DNA of 64,000 nucleotides from Thalassococcus profundi (lineage in GTDB: Bacteria > Pseudomonadota > Alphaproteobacteria > Rhodobacterales > Rhodobacteraceae). Shown here in pieces: positions 53,222 to 62,514 of the stretch. Positions within the stretch are counted from its first letter, which is position 1, and every line of letters starts with the position of its first letter. Below the pieces are notes generated by a model. The model did not search any database. It was given only the letters and a program-made list of their open reading frames with translations, and was not told where the DNA came from. The translations under genes were made by a program, and so were the position numbers. The stretch spans positions 343,758 through 407,757 of the forward strand of contig NZ_QPMK01000002.1 in assembly GCF_003344785.1 (NCBI RefSeq). Reading direction: 5' to 3'.

Positions 53222-53656
53222 TCACGGCACGATGGTGCAGGGCACCGGGGCAATCTGGACCAGCGTCCCGGCGGTCGAACCGAAGACCCGGCTCACGAGC
53301 GCGCTGTTGCCGTCCCGACCGATGACCATCTGCGTCGCCCCGGTCTGCTTGGCGATCTCGCACAGTTTCTCGGCGATATGGCCGTAGGTGATGATGGTCT
53401 CCACGGGCACGTCGACCTTGGCCAGCTTGTCCTTGACCGGTCCCATGATCGCGGTTTCGGCCCGGGCGATCTCCTGCTTGCGGCGGGCGTGCCGCTCCTC
53501 GAGCTCTTCGGGCGTGAGAAAGGTATAGGGCGACCATTCCATCACATGCGCCAGCACGATGGATCCGCCCTGCCTGGCCGCCTTGTCCAACGCGAAATCA
53601 AGCGCACGCCGCGCGGGCGAACTGTCGTCGTAACCGACAACGAATTTTCCGGACAT
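53222..53656 (-). CDS. Universal stress protein, UspA family, ATP-binding type
   Basis: 144 residues. KFVVGYDDSSPARRALDFAL at the N-terminus and the nucleotide-binding motif G-2X-G-9X-G-S in VIGRDGNSALVSRVFGSTAG near the C-terminus show that it is an ATP-binding Usp. Proximity to the symporter suggests that it modulates or shares regulation with transport; the pairing is positional. The 53657-53833 gap before it holds its promoter region, with no recognisable site. Confidence 0.93.
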   Translation of the reverse strand: MSGKFVVGYDDSSPARRALDFALDKAARQGGSIVLAHVMEWSPYTFLTPEELEERHARRKQEIARAETAIMGPVKDKLAKVDVPVETIITYGHIAEKLCEIAKQTGATQMVIGRDGNSALVSRVFGSTAGTLVQIAPVPCTIVP

Positions 53657-53833
53657 CGTTTTCTCCTTTGCAACGAACTGCGGCTGCGCTTCCGCAGAAT
53701 AGGGTACGGTAACACGGAAAATTGACAGCGCGGAATTGAATGCACCCGGTACGGCAGGAAACCTGACTACTTTTTCACCTTCTGGCGAAACTTTTGCCCG
53801 GAAAACGGGTTCGGCAGGTTCCGGAGCCCGGTG

Positions 53834-54550
53834 TCAGAGCGCGATGCGGCCTCTGCCCGACAGCAGCCACGCCCGGCGTCCCACGAGTCGCGCGGCGCTC
53901 AGCGGCCGGCCATAGCCGGCCCCGCCGTCGAGGTTCAGACGGTTGCCGTAATGCACCGGCCCGTCCAGCGCGGTATGGCCATGCACCACGAGTTTGCCGT
54001 GATCGCGCGGGTCGTCGAGGAACGTGTCGCGGATCCAGAGCAGGTCATGCTCCGCCTGCTTTGCCAGCGGCACGCCCGGGCGCAGGCCCGCATGCACGAA
54101 AATCTGCGCCTCGGTGTCATGGCAGGTTTTCAGACCGCGCAGAAAGTCCAGATGCCGCGCAGGCACGGCCTCGAGCGCATCGGCGCGAATGTCGGCTTCT
54201 GGCCGGGTCTCACCGACATCAACACCGTAGGACCGCAGCGCAGAACGGCCGCCGACACGCGGGTCCAGCCAGCTCAGCCGTTCGGGCTTTTGCGGGCCCC
54301 GCCCGTCGAGGAAATTGCGCATGTAGCGGTCGTGATTGCCCATCAGCAGCACCCAGGGCAAACCGGCGGCCTGACCCTCGCACAACAGGTCGATCACGCC
54401 GCGGGTATCCGGCCCGCGGTCCACGTAATCGCCCAGGAACACCACCGGCGCACCGGCATCCGGATCCGCGGCGATCCGGTCCAGCGCGGCGGCCAGCATC
54501 CCGGCCTGCCCGTGAATGTCGCCCACGGCAAAAATCGGCGCGTCGGTCAT
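53834..54550 (-). CDS. PPP-family metallophosphoesterase (serine/threonine phosphatase-like)
   Basis: 238 residues. All metal-binding motifs are present in order: AVGDIHGQAG, FLGDYVDRGPDTRG, LLMGNHDRYM, IFVHAGLRPG, and VVHGHTALDG. This matches bacterial PrpA/ApaH-like phosphatases; candidate substrates are phosphoproteins or dinucleotide polyphosphates. GGAGGAG precedes the ATG at 54550. The 234-base gap to serA contains serA's terminator and nothing else recognised. Confidence 0.9.
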   Translation of the reverse strand: MTDAPIFAVGDIHGQAGMLAAALDRIAADPDAGAPVVFLGDYVDRGPDTRGVIDLLCEGQAAGLPWVLLMGNHDRYMRNFLDGRGPQKPERLSWLDPRVGGRSALRSYGVDVGETRPEADIRADALEAVPARHLDFLRGLKTCHDTEAQIFVHAGLRPGVPLAKQAEHDLLWIRDTFLDDPRDHGKLVVHGHTALDGPVHYGNRLNLDGGAGYGRPLSAARLVGRRAWLLSGRGRIAL

Positions 54551-54730
54551 GGCTCCTCCGGTCGCAGCCTGTCGCGGCGCGCCGGGGCAAACCGCGGCGA
54601 CGGCGTATCGCAAGTTGCCCCGCGGCAAGGGATCGTCAAGCTTAGTGCCCATCATCGGCCGAGGATTAGCACAGGAACGCCGGTGTTCCGACCGGAGAAT
54701 TCCAGTTGTACGCGCCATGTCCCGACGCGA

Positions 54731-54759
54731 AAACGCGCCGCCCGAACCGGGCGGCGCGT
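54731..54759 (-). terminator. Rho-independent terminator of serA
   Basis: ACGCGCCGCCCG (54733-54744) and CGGGCGGCGCGT (54748-54759) form a 12-base GC-rich stem with a 3-base loop, 25 bases past the serA stop, followed on the minus strand by TTT. Confidence 0.7.
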
Positions 54760-54784
54760 CGCTCATCCGATCGGCACGTCTGGC

Positions 54785-56380
54785 TCAGGCGACGTCGAAC
54801 TGCAACGGTTTGACCTGCTGGAACATGCCGGTCTTCTCCAACTTTCCGATCACGGCGGGAGGAACCACGTCGTCGACGTAGAGAAGCGCGATCGCCTCGC
54901 CCTTCGCCGCCGACCGGCCCAGGGTGAAGTTGGCGATGTTCACGCCGTTTTCGCCCATGGTCATGCCGAGCGTGCCGATGATGCCGGGCACGTCCTCGTT
55001 GGTTGTATAGAGCATGTGCGCCCCGATCTCGGCGTCGATGTTGATGCCCTTGATCTGGATGAAGCGCGGCTTGCCGTCGCTGAACACCGTGCCCGCGATC
55101 GACCGTTCGCGTTTGGCCGTGACCACCGTCACCTTGATGTAGCCGTCGAAAGCGCCGGACTTGTGCTGGTTGGTGGTGCTGATCTTGATGCCGCGTTCCT
55201 CGGCGATCACCGGCGCGCTGACCATGTTCACGTCCGGATTGGCGCGCTTCATGATGCCCGCGATCACCGAGCAGTTGAGCGCGGCGAGGTTCATCTCCGC
55301 GACCGAGCCGTCGTAAAGGATGTTGATCGCCTTGATCGGCTCGTCGGTCATCTGGCCGATGAAACTGCCCAGATGGTCGGAGAGCTTGATCCACGGACCC
55401 ATGACCTTGGCCTCTTCGGCGGTGACCGAGGGCATGTTGAGCGCGTTGGTCACGGCGCCGGTCAGCAGGTAATCCGACATCTGTTCGGCCACCTGGAGGG
55501 CGACGTTCTCCTGCGCCTCTGTGGTCGCCGCACCGAGGTGCGGCGTGCAGACCACGTTGGGCAGTCCGAAGAGCGGGTTTTCCGTCGCCGGTTCCTGCGC
55601 GAAGACGTCGAAGGCCGCGCCGGCCACGTGACCGGATGTCAGCAGGTCCGCCAGCGCCTCTTCGTCCACGAGACCGCCGCGGGCGCAGTTGATGATCCGC
55701 ACGCCCTTTTTGGTCTTCTCGAGGTTCTCGCGGCTCAGGATGTTGCGGGTCTGGTCGGTGAGCGGGACGTGCAGGGTGATGAAATCGGCACGCTTTAGAA
55801 GATCGTCGAGCTCGACCTTCTCGACGCCCATCTTCTCGGCCTTCTCGGCGGACAGGAAGGGATCGTAGGCCGCGACCTTCATCTTGAGCCCGCGCGCGCG
55901 GTCGCAGACGATGCCGCCGATGTTGCCCGCGCCGATCACGCCCAGCGTCTTGCCGGTCAGTTCGACGCCCATGAACTTGGACTTCTCCCATTTGCCGGCG
56001 TGGGTCGAAGCCGATGCTTCGGGGATCTGACGCGCCACGGCGAACATCATCGCGATGGCGTGTTCGGCGGTGGTGATCATGTTGCCGAAGGGCGTGTTCA
56101 TGACGATCACGCCTTTCTTCGACGCCGCCTCGCGGTCGACGTTGTCGACGCCGATGCCGGCGCGGCCGATTACCTTGAGGTTAGGGGCGGCGGCGAGGAT
56201 CTTCTCGGTCACCTTGGTGGCGCTGCGGATCGCGAGGCCGTCGTATTGGCCGATCACCTCGGCCAGCTTGTCCTTGTCCTTGCCGAGGTCGGGCTGAAAA
56301 TCGACGTCGATGCCGCGATCCTTGAAGATCTGCACGGCGGCGTCGGAGAGTTTGTCGGAGATGAGTACACGGGGGGCCAT
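54785..56380 (-). CDS. serA: D-3-phosphoglycerate dehydrogenase
   Basis: 531 residues, the long form with intervening and ACT domains. Substrate/NAD domain: IGRAGIGVDNVDREAASKKG, nucleotide fold GVIGAGNIGG near 150, catalytic arginine region INCARGGLVDE near 235, catalytic histidine CTPHLGAATTEAQENVA near 283. The C-terminal ACT domain (about 455-531) suggests serine feedback. It catalyses the first step of serine synthesis from 3-phosphoglycerate. Downstream of serC on the same strand. Confidence 0.97.
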   Translation of the reverse strand: MAPRVLISDKLSDAAVQIFKDRGIDVDFQPDLGKDKDKLAEVIGQYDGLAIRSATKVTEKILAAAPNLKVIGRAGIGVDNVDREAASKKGVIVMNTPFGNMITTAEHAIAMMFAVARQIPEASASTHAGKWEKSKFMGVELTGKTLGVIGAGNIGGIVCDRARGLKMKVAAYDPFLSAEKAEKMGVEKVELDDLLKRADFITLHVPLTDQTRNILSRENLEKTKKGVRIINCARGGLVDEEALADLLTSGHVAGAAFDVFAQEPATENPLFGLPNVVCTPHLGAATTEAQENVALQVAEQMSDYLLTGAVTNALNMPSVTAEEAKVMGPWIKLSDHLGSFIGQMTDEPIKAINILYDGSVAEMNLAALNCSVIAGIMKRANPDVNMVSAPVIAEERGIKISTTNQHKSGAFDGYIKVTVVTAKRERSIAGTVFSDGKPRFIQIKGINIDAEIGAHMLYTTNEDVPGIIGTLGMTMGENGVNIANFTLGRSAAKGEAIALLYVDDVVPPAVIGKLEKTGMFQQVKPLQFDVA

Positions 56381-56426
56381 GGCTGTGGTCCTTTGAATGA
56401 GCGAGGGAGGACGCCGCCGGGTGCCC

Positions 56427-56469
56427 GGACTTTTCGAAAAGTCCTGTCCGTTTTCCTCGTGGAAAACGG
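56427..56469 (-). repeat. Two adjacent hairpins between serC and serA
   Basis: A perfect palindrome GGACTTTTCGAAAAGTCC (56427-56444) is followed three bases later by CCGTTTTCC-TCGT-GGAAAACGG (56448-56469). They occupy the middle of the 117-base serC-serA gap. They could attenuate, process or stabilise the serC-serA message, or be copies of an interspersed palindromic element; similar CGAA-centred palindromes follow serB. Confidence 0.6.
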
Positions 56470-56497
56470 CGTTGCCCCCGGCGGCGGATATCTGTGA

Positions 56498-57652
<1,155 letters not shown>

Positions 57653-57694
57653 TGATGCTACCCTTCCAGATAAGCGCCCCTCGTTGGGGAGGGG
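57653..57694 (-). ncRNA. Candidate serC leader RNA (two-hairpin regulatory motif)
   Basis: Reading the minus strand into serC, hairpin one is CCCCTC-CCCAAC-GAGGGG (57694-57677). Hairpin two is GCTTATCT-GGAA-GGGTAGC (57675-57657), in which one U bulges and two or three G-U pairs are needed. The ribosome site GGAAGGG lies in the loop and 3' arm of hairpin two, four bases before the ATG. Tandem hairpins with the ribosome site in the second one are how I recall the serC motif of alphaproteobacteria; that match is from memory. Confidence 0.5.
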
Positions 57695-57811
57695 TGTCCC
57701 ACCGCCGGAGTTACGGCCCAATTCGCGGTTCCACAAGCGGGAAAAGCGCGCTATTGCGCCGCTTGAACGACAATTTGCGACACCCGCCGCCTACGATCGG
57801 AAACCTGCCCC

Positions 57812-58684
57812 ATGTTCACTGCCACCCTGATCGCCCGTCCCGGCCTGCTCGATCCCGCGCTCACCGACTCGCTGCGGAATGCCTGGGGCGGCGGCGATGT
57901 GACCTGGCTGGCCCCCGACGAAGCAGCGGAATTCGCCCTGGCCGAGGTCCCCGGCAACCTCTGGCAGGTCTGGGACGACGTGCAGGGGTTGGGCGTCGAT
58001 CTGGCGGTGCAACCGGCAGATGGGCGGCGCAAGAAGATGCTGCTGGCGGACATGGACAGCACGATGATCCGGCAGGAATGTATCGACGAACTGGCCGATG
58101 CCGCCGGGGTCGGCGACCGTGTGAAAGAGATCACGGCGCGGGCGATGAACGGCGAGCTGGATTTCGAGGGTGCGCTGACCGAACGGGTCGGTCTGCTGCA
58201 AGGGCTGCCCGAGACCGTGATCTCGGACGTTCTGGAGAGCCGTATCACCCTGATGCCCGGAGGTCCGGTCCTGCTCGCAACGATGAAGGCGCACGGCGCC
58301 TTTGCGGCGCTGGTGTCGGGCGGGTTCACCGCCTTCACCACGCGGATCGCGGCGACGCTCGGCTTCGACGAACACCGCGCCAACACGCTGCTGGCCAAGA
58401 ACGGCCTTCTGAACGGCGACGTCGCACGCCCGATCCTGGGGCGCGAGGCCAAGGTGCAGGCGCTGGACGAAATCACCGCACGGCTGGGAATCACGCCCGC
58501 AGAGGTATTGGCGGTGGGGGACGGTGCCAACGACCTGGGCATGTTGCAACGCGCAGGCACGGGCGTGGCGCTGCACGCGAAGCCCTCGGTTCAGGCGCAG
58601 TGCGACATCCGGGTGAACCACGGCGACCTGACGGCGCTGCTCTACCTTCAGGGATATGCACGCACGGAGTTTGCCGCGGCGTGA
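57812..58684 (+). CDS. serB: Phosphoserine phosphatase
   Basis: 290 residues. An N-terminal ACT-like segment (~1-70) is followed by a HAD phosphatase: nucleophile motif LLADMDSTMIRQECIDELA with the first Asp near residue 80, VSGGFTAFTTRIA, and the metal-binding VGDGANDLGMLQ. It completes serine synthesis from phosphoserine. Divergent from serC-serA, so the whole pathway sits in one 4-kb block. Confidence 0.96.
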   Translation: MFTATLIARPGLLDPALTDSLRNAWGGGDVTWLAPDEAAEFALAEVPGNLWQVWDDVQGLGVDLAVQPADGRRKKMLLADMDSTMIRQECIDELADAAGVGDRVKEITARAMNGELDFEGALTERVGLLQGLPETVISDVLESRITLMPGGPVLLATMKAHGAFAALVSGGFTAFTTRIAATLGFDEHRANTLLAKNGLLNGDVARPILGREAKVQALDEITARLGITPAEVLAVGDGANDLGMLQRAGTGVALHAKPSVQAQCDIRVNHGDLTALLYLQGYARTEFAAA

Positions 58685-58689
58685 CGCGC

Positions 58690-58734
58690 AAAACCTCTCG
58701 AGAGGTTTTGGCAAAAGTCTTCGAAGACTTTTGC
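58690..58734. terminator. Two perfect palindromes after serB
   Basis: A 20-base palindrome (58690-58709, half-site AAAACCTCTC) and a 24-base palindrome (58711-58734, half-site GCAAAAGTCTTC) lie one base apart in the 63-base convergent gap between serB and the asparaginase gene. Both stems end in T runs on either strand, so they can act as a bidirectional terminator. They share the AAAAGTC/CGAA core with the serC-serA palindrome. Confidence 0.65.
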
Positions 58735-58747
58735 TCCGTGGCCGCCG

Positions 58748-59749
58748 TCAGGTCAGAAGACCGGTGGCCGCGCGAATTTCGCCCACGTCCAGCCCGCGCC
58801 GGTTGGTGATCTTGGGGTTCAAGAACGCCGCCACCTCGGGATGCGCCGCCTCGGCCGCGCCCAGCCGCACCAGCAGGGCCGCGATGGCGCATTCCGCCGC
58901 GCGCGTCGCCCCGTCCGCCGCCTTGACCGCGACACCGATGCCGCGCTCCGGCAGGATCGCCACGAAGAACCCCTCGGCCCCGGTCTTGAGCGCCACAGGC
59001 TCCGTCACCGCCTGCATCAGCCGCGTGCAGGCGCGGCCCTCACCGGCGACGAGCATTGGATGCGCATACATCGCTTCGACCAGTGTCGCAGCCGCTGTGC
59101 TTTGCCGGTCGCTGCGGGCGCGGGCGCTGGCGAACCAGGCCATGGCGCGCGCCATACCGTGCATGGTGGTGGCGAAGTTGGGCGCGGAGCAGCCGTCGAT
59201 GCCGAAGCCCGGGCTGTCCATTTGCGTGACCTCCTCGAACGCGTCGCGTGCCGCGGCCTGCACCGGGTGATCCGGCGTCACGTAATCCGGACCGCCGCCC
59301 ATGTAGCGGTTCAGGGTCAGGAACCCCGCATGTTTGCCCGAGCAGTTGTTGTGCAGCTGGCAGGGGGCCTCGCCTGCCCGGATCATCTCGATGTCGAGAT
59401 CGCGGTCGCGCGTGGTCTCGGCGCCGCAGCGCAGGTCCGGCTCGCTCAGTCCCAACTCCGACAGCCAGCGCGCCACCGCCTCGGTGTGCAGGCGCGCGCC
59501 CTGGTGCGAGGCGCAGGCCAGCGCCAGCTGCGCCTGGCTCAGACCGTAGCGGTCGGCGGCGCCGGAGGTGATCAGCGGCAGCGCCTGGATCATCTTGGCC
59601 GAGCTGCGCGGCAGGATCACCGTTTCCGGATCGCCCCAGGCCTCGAGGATGCCACCGGAGGCGTCGCAGATCACCGCATGCCCGCTGTGCAGGCTTTCGG
59701 GAATCGGACCGCGCCAGATTTCGGCAAGAGGGGCGGGAGAGAGCGTCAT
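58748..59749 (-). CDS. Asparaginase II family protein
   Basis: 333 residues. Family features: EIWRGPIPESLHSGHAVICD at the N-terminus, PRSSAKMIQALPLI with the serine-lysine core, CASHQGARLHTEAVARWL, CQLHNNCSGKHAGFL, and DGCSAPNF. These are the rhizobial-type (thermolabile) L-asparaginases, unrelated to the E. coli type. The reaction is asparagine to aspartate and ammonia. TGAGGA precedes the ATG at 59749. Confidence 0.92.
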   Translation of the reverse strand: MTLSPAPLAEIWRGPIPESLHSGHAVICDASGGILEAWGDPETVILPRSSAKMIQALPLITSGAADRYGLSQAQLALACASHQGARLHTEAVARWLSELGLSEPDLRCGAETTRDRDLDIEMIRAGEAPCQLHNNCSGKHAGFLTLNRYMGGGPDYVTPDHPVQAAARDAFEEVTQMDSPGFGIDGCSAPNFATTMHGMARAMAWFASARARSDRQSTAAATLVEAMYAHPMLVAGEGRACTRLMQAVTEPVALKTGAEGFFVAILPERGIGVAVKAADGATRAAECAIAALLVRLGAAEAAHPEVAAFLNPKITNRRGLDVGEIRAATGLLT

Positions 59750-59916
59750 GGAAGTCCTCACATCTTGGCGATATTCTGCCGATTGGGGTTTAATCGGCCC
59801 GGTCTTTCGGGCTAATTTAGCAAGGTCGACAGAAAAACGGTTGCGCGGCACCATAAGCCGGACCACCAAGGGCGCAACCACGCAATTGAGGCTGAGGACA
59901 GCTGGAGGCTGGACGT

Positions 59917-60453
59917 ATGAATTCATTTCTTGGGCGGGTGATGTCCGGGGCGCTGGCGGCCCTGATCGCGACCTCTGCGGCTGTTGTCGCGCAGGAGGCC
60001 AGCACGAACCGTGTGGACGCGATGACCGACTGGTCGGTCTTCGAAGGCCAGGACCCGCGCGAATGCTGGGCGGTGACCACCTACAAGGAAAGCGTGAACA
60101 CCAAGGACGGGCGCGTCGTGGCGGTGACACGGGGCGAGATCCTGCTGATGGTCTTCTACCGTCCCGGTGCCAACGTGACCGGACAGCTGGCCTTTACCGG
60201 CGGGTATCCCTTCGCCGACGGATCGACTGTCAACGTCAACATCTCGGGCACCGAATTCGAGCTGTTCACCGAAGGCGAATGGGCCTGGCCCGCGACGCCG
60301 GCGGAGGATGCCAAGCTGATCACCGCGATGAAGCGTGGCGCGGATGCGGTGGTGACGGCGCGTTCGTCGCGCGGGACGACCACGAAGGACACCTTTTCGC
60401 TGCTGGGCTTTACCGCCGCGGTCGAGGATGCCGAGAAGCGCTGCTCCAGCTGA
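59917..60453 (+). CDS. Exported IalB-like protein (invasion-associated locus B family)
   Basis: 178 residues. Signal peptide MSGALAALIATSAAVVAQE, then the IalB fold: TDWSVFEGQDPRECWAV, EILLMVFYRPGANVTGQLAFTG, and a final cysteine in DAEKRCSS that probably pairs with the one in RECWAV. Such periplasmic proteins are common in alphaproteobacteria, and the name does not imply virulence here. The divergent 167-base gap before it shows no clear promoter. Confidence 0.78.
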   Translation: MNSFLGRVMSGALAALIATSAAVVAQEASTNRVDAMTDWSVFEGQDPRECWAVTTYKESVNTKDGRVVAVTRGEILLMVFYRPGANVTGQLAFTGGYPFADGSTVNVNISGTEFELFTEGEWAWPATPAEDAKLITAMKRGADAVVTARSSRGTTTKDTFSLLGFTAAVEDAEKRCSS

Positions 60454-60464
60454 CACCTTCGGAG

Positions 60465-60510
60465 TGGGGGCCAGCCCCCACACGCAGGTTCAAGTGGGGG
60501 CCAGCCCCCA
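60465..60510 (+). repeat. Duplicated GC-rich hairpin element
   Basis: TGGGGGCCAGCCCCCA occurs at 60465-60480 and again at 60495-60510, 30 bases apart; each is a perfect 7-base stem with a CA loop. They follow the IalB-like gene by 11 bases and may terminate it or be a small interspersed repeat. Confidence 0.7.
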
Positions 60511-60630
60511 CACCCCCGAGGGTTATTGTAAACCGAAGAAGACCGGACCGGCGCATCGTTCCGGTCTTTTGCTTTTGGCAAGGGCGCGCGAATCCTGTAG
60601 AAGGCGCGCTTCGACAAAGGATGAGACCCC

Positions 60631-61815
60631 ATGAGCGTTTCCGCACCGATCACTCAGGATGTGCTGACGATCCCCCGCAAGATGGCCGAGGGGCCGCTGA
60701 ACCTGATCGGCCTCACCCGCCCGGCGCTGGCCGAGGCGTTGCGCGCCGTTGGCGTGCCCGACAAGCAGGTCAAGATGCGCGTTGGGCAGGTCTGGCAGTG
60801 GCTCTATCACTGGGGCGTGCGGGATTTCGGTGCCATGACCAACCTGTCGAAGGATTTTCGCGCCACGCTTGCCGAGAATTTCACCATCGCCCTGCCCGAG
60901 GTCGTATCGCGGCAGGTGTCGTCGGACGGCACGCGCAAGTACCTCGTGCGCATCGCCGGCGGCCACGAGGTCGAGGTGGTCTACATCCCCGAGACCGACC
61001 GCGGCACGCTGTGTGTCTCGAGCCAGGTCGGCTGCACGCTGACCTGTTCCTTCTGCCACACCGGCACGCAGAAGCTGGTGCGCAACCTGACCGCGGCCGA
61101 AATCGTCGGGCAGATCATGCTGGCGCGCGACGACCTGGGCGAATGGCCGCAGCCGGGCACGGGCACCGGCGACAGCGGGCCGAGGCTGCTGTCCAACGTC
61201 GTGCTGATGGGCATGGGCGAGCCGCTTTACAATTTCGACAACGTCCGTGACGCGATGAAGATCGCCATGGACGGCGAGGGCATCGCCCTGTCGCGCCGCC
61301 GCATCACCCTGTCGACCAGCGGCGTGGTGCCCGAGATCGCCAAGACCGCCGAAGAGATCGGCTGCCTGCTGGCGGTGAGCTTTCACGCCACGACGGACGA
61401 GGTGCGCGACAAGCTGGTGCCGATCAACAAGCGCTGGAACATCGAGACGTTGCTGAACGCCCTGCGCGAATATCCGAAGATCAGCAATTCCGAGCGTATC
61501 ACGTTCGAATACGTTATGCTGAAGGACGTGAACGACAGCGACGCCGACGCGCGGCGGTTGGTCAGGCTGATCAGCGGCATCCCGGCCAAGATCAACCTGA
61601 TCCCCTTCAACGAATGGCCCGGCGCGCCCTACCAGCGGTCTGACTGGGCGCGGATCGAAGCCTTTGCCGACATCATCTACAAGGCCGGCTATGCGTCCCC
61701 GATCCGCACGCCGCGGGGCGAGGACATCATGGCGGCCTGCGGTCAGCTCAAATCCGCGACCGAGCGGGCGCGCAAGTCGCGCGCGCAGATCGCGGCAGAG
61801 ACCGGCCAGGTCTGA
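60631..61815 (+). CDS. rlmN: Dual-specificity RNA methyltransferase RlmN (23S rRNA A2503 / tRNA A37)
   Basis: 394 residues. Radical-SAM cluster motif [11 protein letters not shown] (C-x3-C-x2-C) near residue 135, the upstream [16 protein letters not shown] segment, [13 protein letters not shown], and the catalytic C-terminal cysteine in DIMAACGQL. It methylates C2 of A2503 in 23S rRNA. Single gene with a strong terminator. Confidence 0.97.
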   Translation: MSVSAPITQDVLTIPRKMAEGPLNLIGLTRPALAEALRAVGVPDKQVKMRVGQVWQWLYHWGVRDFGAMTNLSKDFRATLAENFTIALPEVVSRQVSSDGTRKYLVRIAGGHEVEVVYIPETDRGTLCVSSQVGCTLTCSFCHTGTQKLVRNLTAAEIVGQIMLARDDLGEWPQPGTGTGDSGPRLLSNVVLMGMGEPLYNFDNVRDAMKIAMDGEGIALSRRRITLSTSGVVPEIAKTAEEIGCLLAVSFHATTDEVRDKLVPINKRWNIETLLNALREYPKISNSERITFEYVMLKDVNDSDADARRLVRLISGIPAKINLIPFNEWPGAPYQRSDWARIEAFADIIYKAGYASPIRTPRGEDIMAACGQLKSATERARKSRAQIAAETGQV

Positions 61816-61842
61816 CAACCTTACCGGACGGCTCAAGGACAA

Positions 61843-61867
61843 GGCACCGCGCAGACGGTGCCTTTTT
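61843..61867 (+). terminator. Rho-independent terminator of rlmN
   Basis: GGCACCG (61843-61849), a six-base loop and CGGTGCC (61856-61862) followed directly by TTTTT (61863-61867). Confidence 0.88.
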
Positions 61868-61972
61868 CATGTGCGAAACCATGCCGGACTTATCCCGACT
61901 AAAACAATAAGGATTGACGGGCCCTCCGCCCTTCGGCATCTTGAAGGCAATTCATCCTGCCGGAGCCGCGCC

Positions 61973-62437
61973 ATGACGCTTGCCCTGTCCGACGAAAACC
62001 GCACCGCCGATCCCGTGCCTGTGGCCGGTCTGCGACAGGCAGAGGCGCAGCTGATCGCGATGCTGCGGCTCTGGCGATCCGGAGCGGAGAGCCGGGCAGA
62101 AGTCTGGAACAGGCTCTGCCTGGCGCTTGGACCCGCGCGTGGACGGATGTGCCTGCGCGCATTCGAAGACGTTTTGCGCCTCTTGCACCAGCACGGCTGG
62201 CGCGACCTGACAGTCCTGCCCCCCGGTGCGATGCGGATCAGCGACGATGAACGCGGTTTCGCCGCCTTTGCCCTGCAAGCGACCGAAGCCGACCGGGAAG
62301 AGGCTCTGTTACAAGCGACCTTCCTCGTGGCGCCGGCGGCGATGCTGCGTCTCGTGCACGCCGCGGGACGGCTGAGCCTGCCGCTCCTGTGCGAGGAAAG
62401 CCGGTGCCGGCTGGCGGCGGCCGCGCGCGACGCCTGA
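61973..62437 (+). CDS. Conserved-looking hypothetical protein
   Basis: 154 residues, mostly alpha-helical by composition, no signal peptide or membrane segment. Family not recognised. Notable are SRAEVWNRLCLALGPARGRM and RAFEDVLRLLHQHGWRDLTV, and a C-terminal CEESRCRLAAAARDA with two cysteines four apart. The ATG at 61973 is 8 bases after CGGAG. Codon use matches its neighbours. It precedes copA but is separated from it by the copA promoter, so a functional link is unproven. Confidence 0.65.
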   Translation: MTLALSDENRTADPVPVAGLRQAEAQLIAMLRLWRSGAESRAEVWNRLCLALGPARGRMCLRAFEDVLRLLHQHGWRDLTVLPPGAMRISDDERGFAAFALQATEADREEALLQATFLVAPAAMLRLVHAAGRLSLPLLCEESRCRLAAAARDA

Positions 62438-62455
62438 GAAATCGCCGGACGGCTC

Positions 62456-62486
62456 TTGACCTTCCAGTCACGGGAACCCCTATCTC
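62456..62486 (+). promoter_or_regulatory. CueR-type (MerR family) promoter of copA
   Basis: TTGACC (62456-62461) and TATCTC (62481-62486) are separated by 19 bases rather than 17. The spacer holds an imperfect dyad, CTTCC-AGTCACG-GGAACC. Over-long spacers with a TTGACCTTCC-like start are the hallmark of MerR-family metal promoters activated by DNA untwisting, and the gene begins 29 bases on. No cueR gene is visible in the window. Confidence 0.75.
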
Positions 62487-62514
62487 TGCCCTGAGACGGA
62501 CAGAGGAGGCCACC

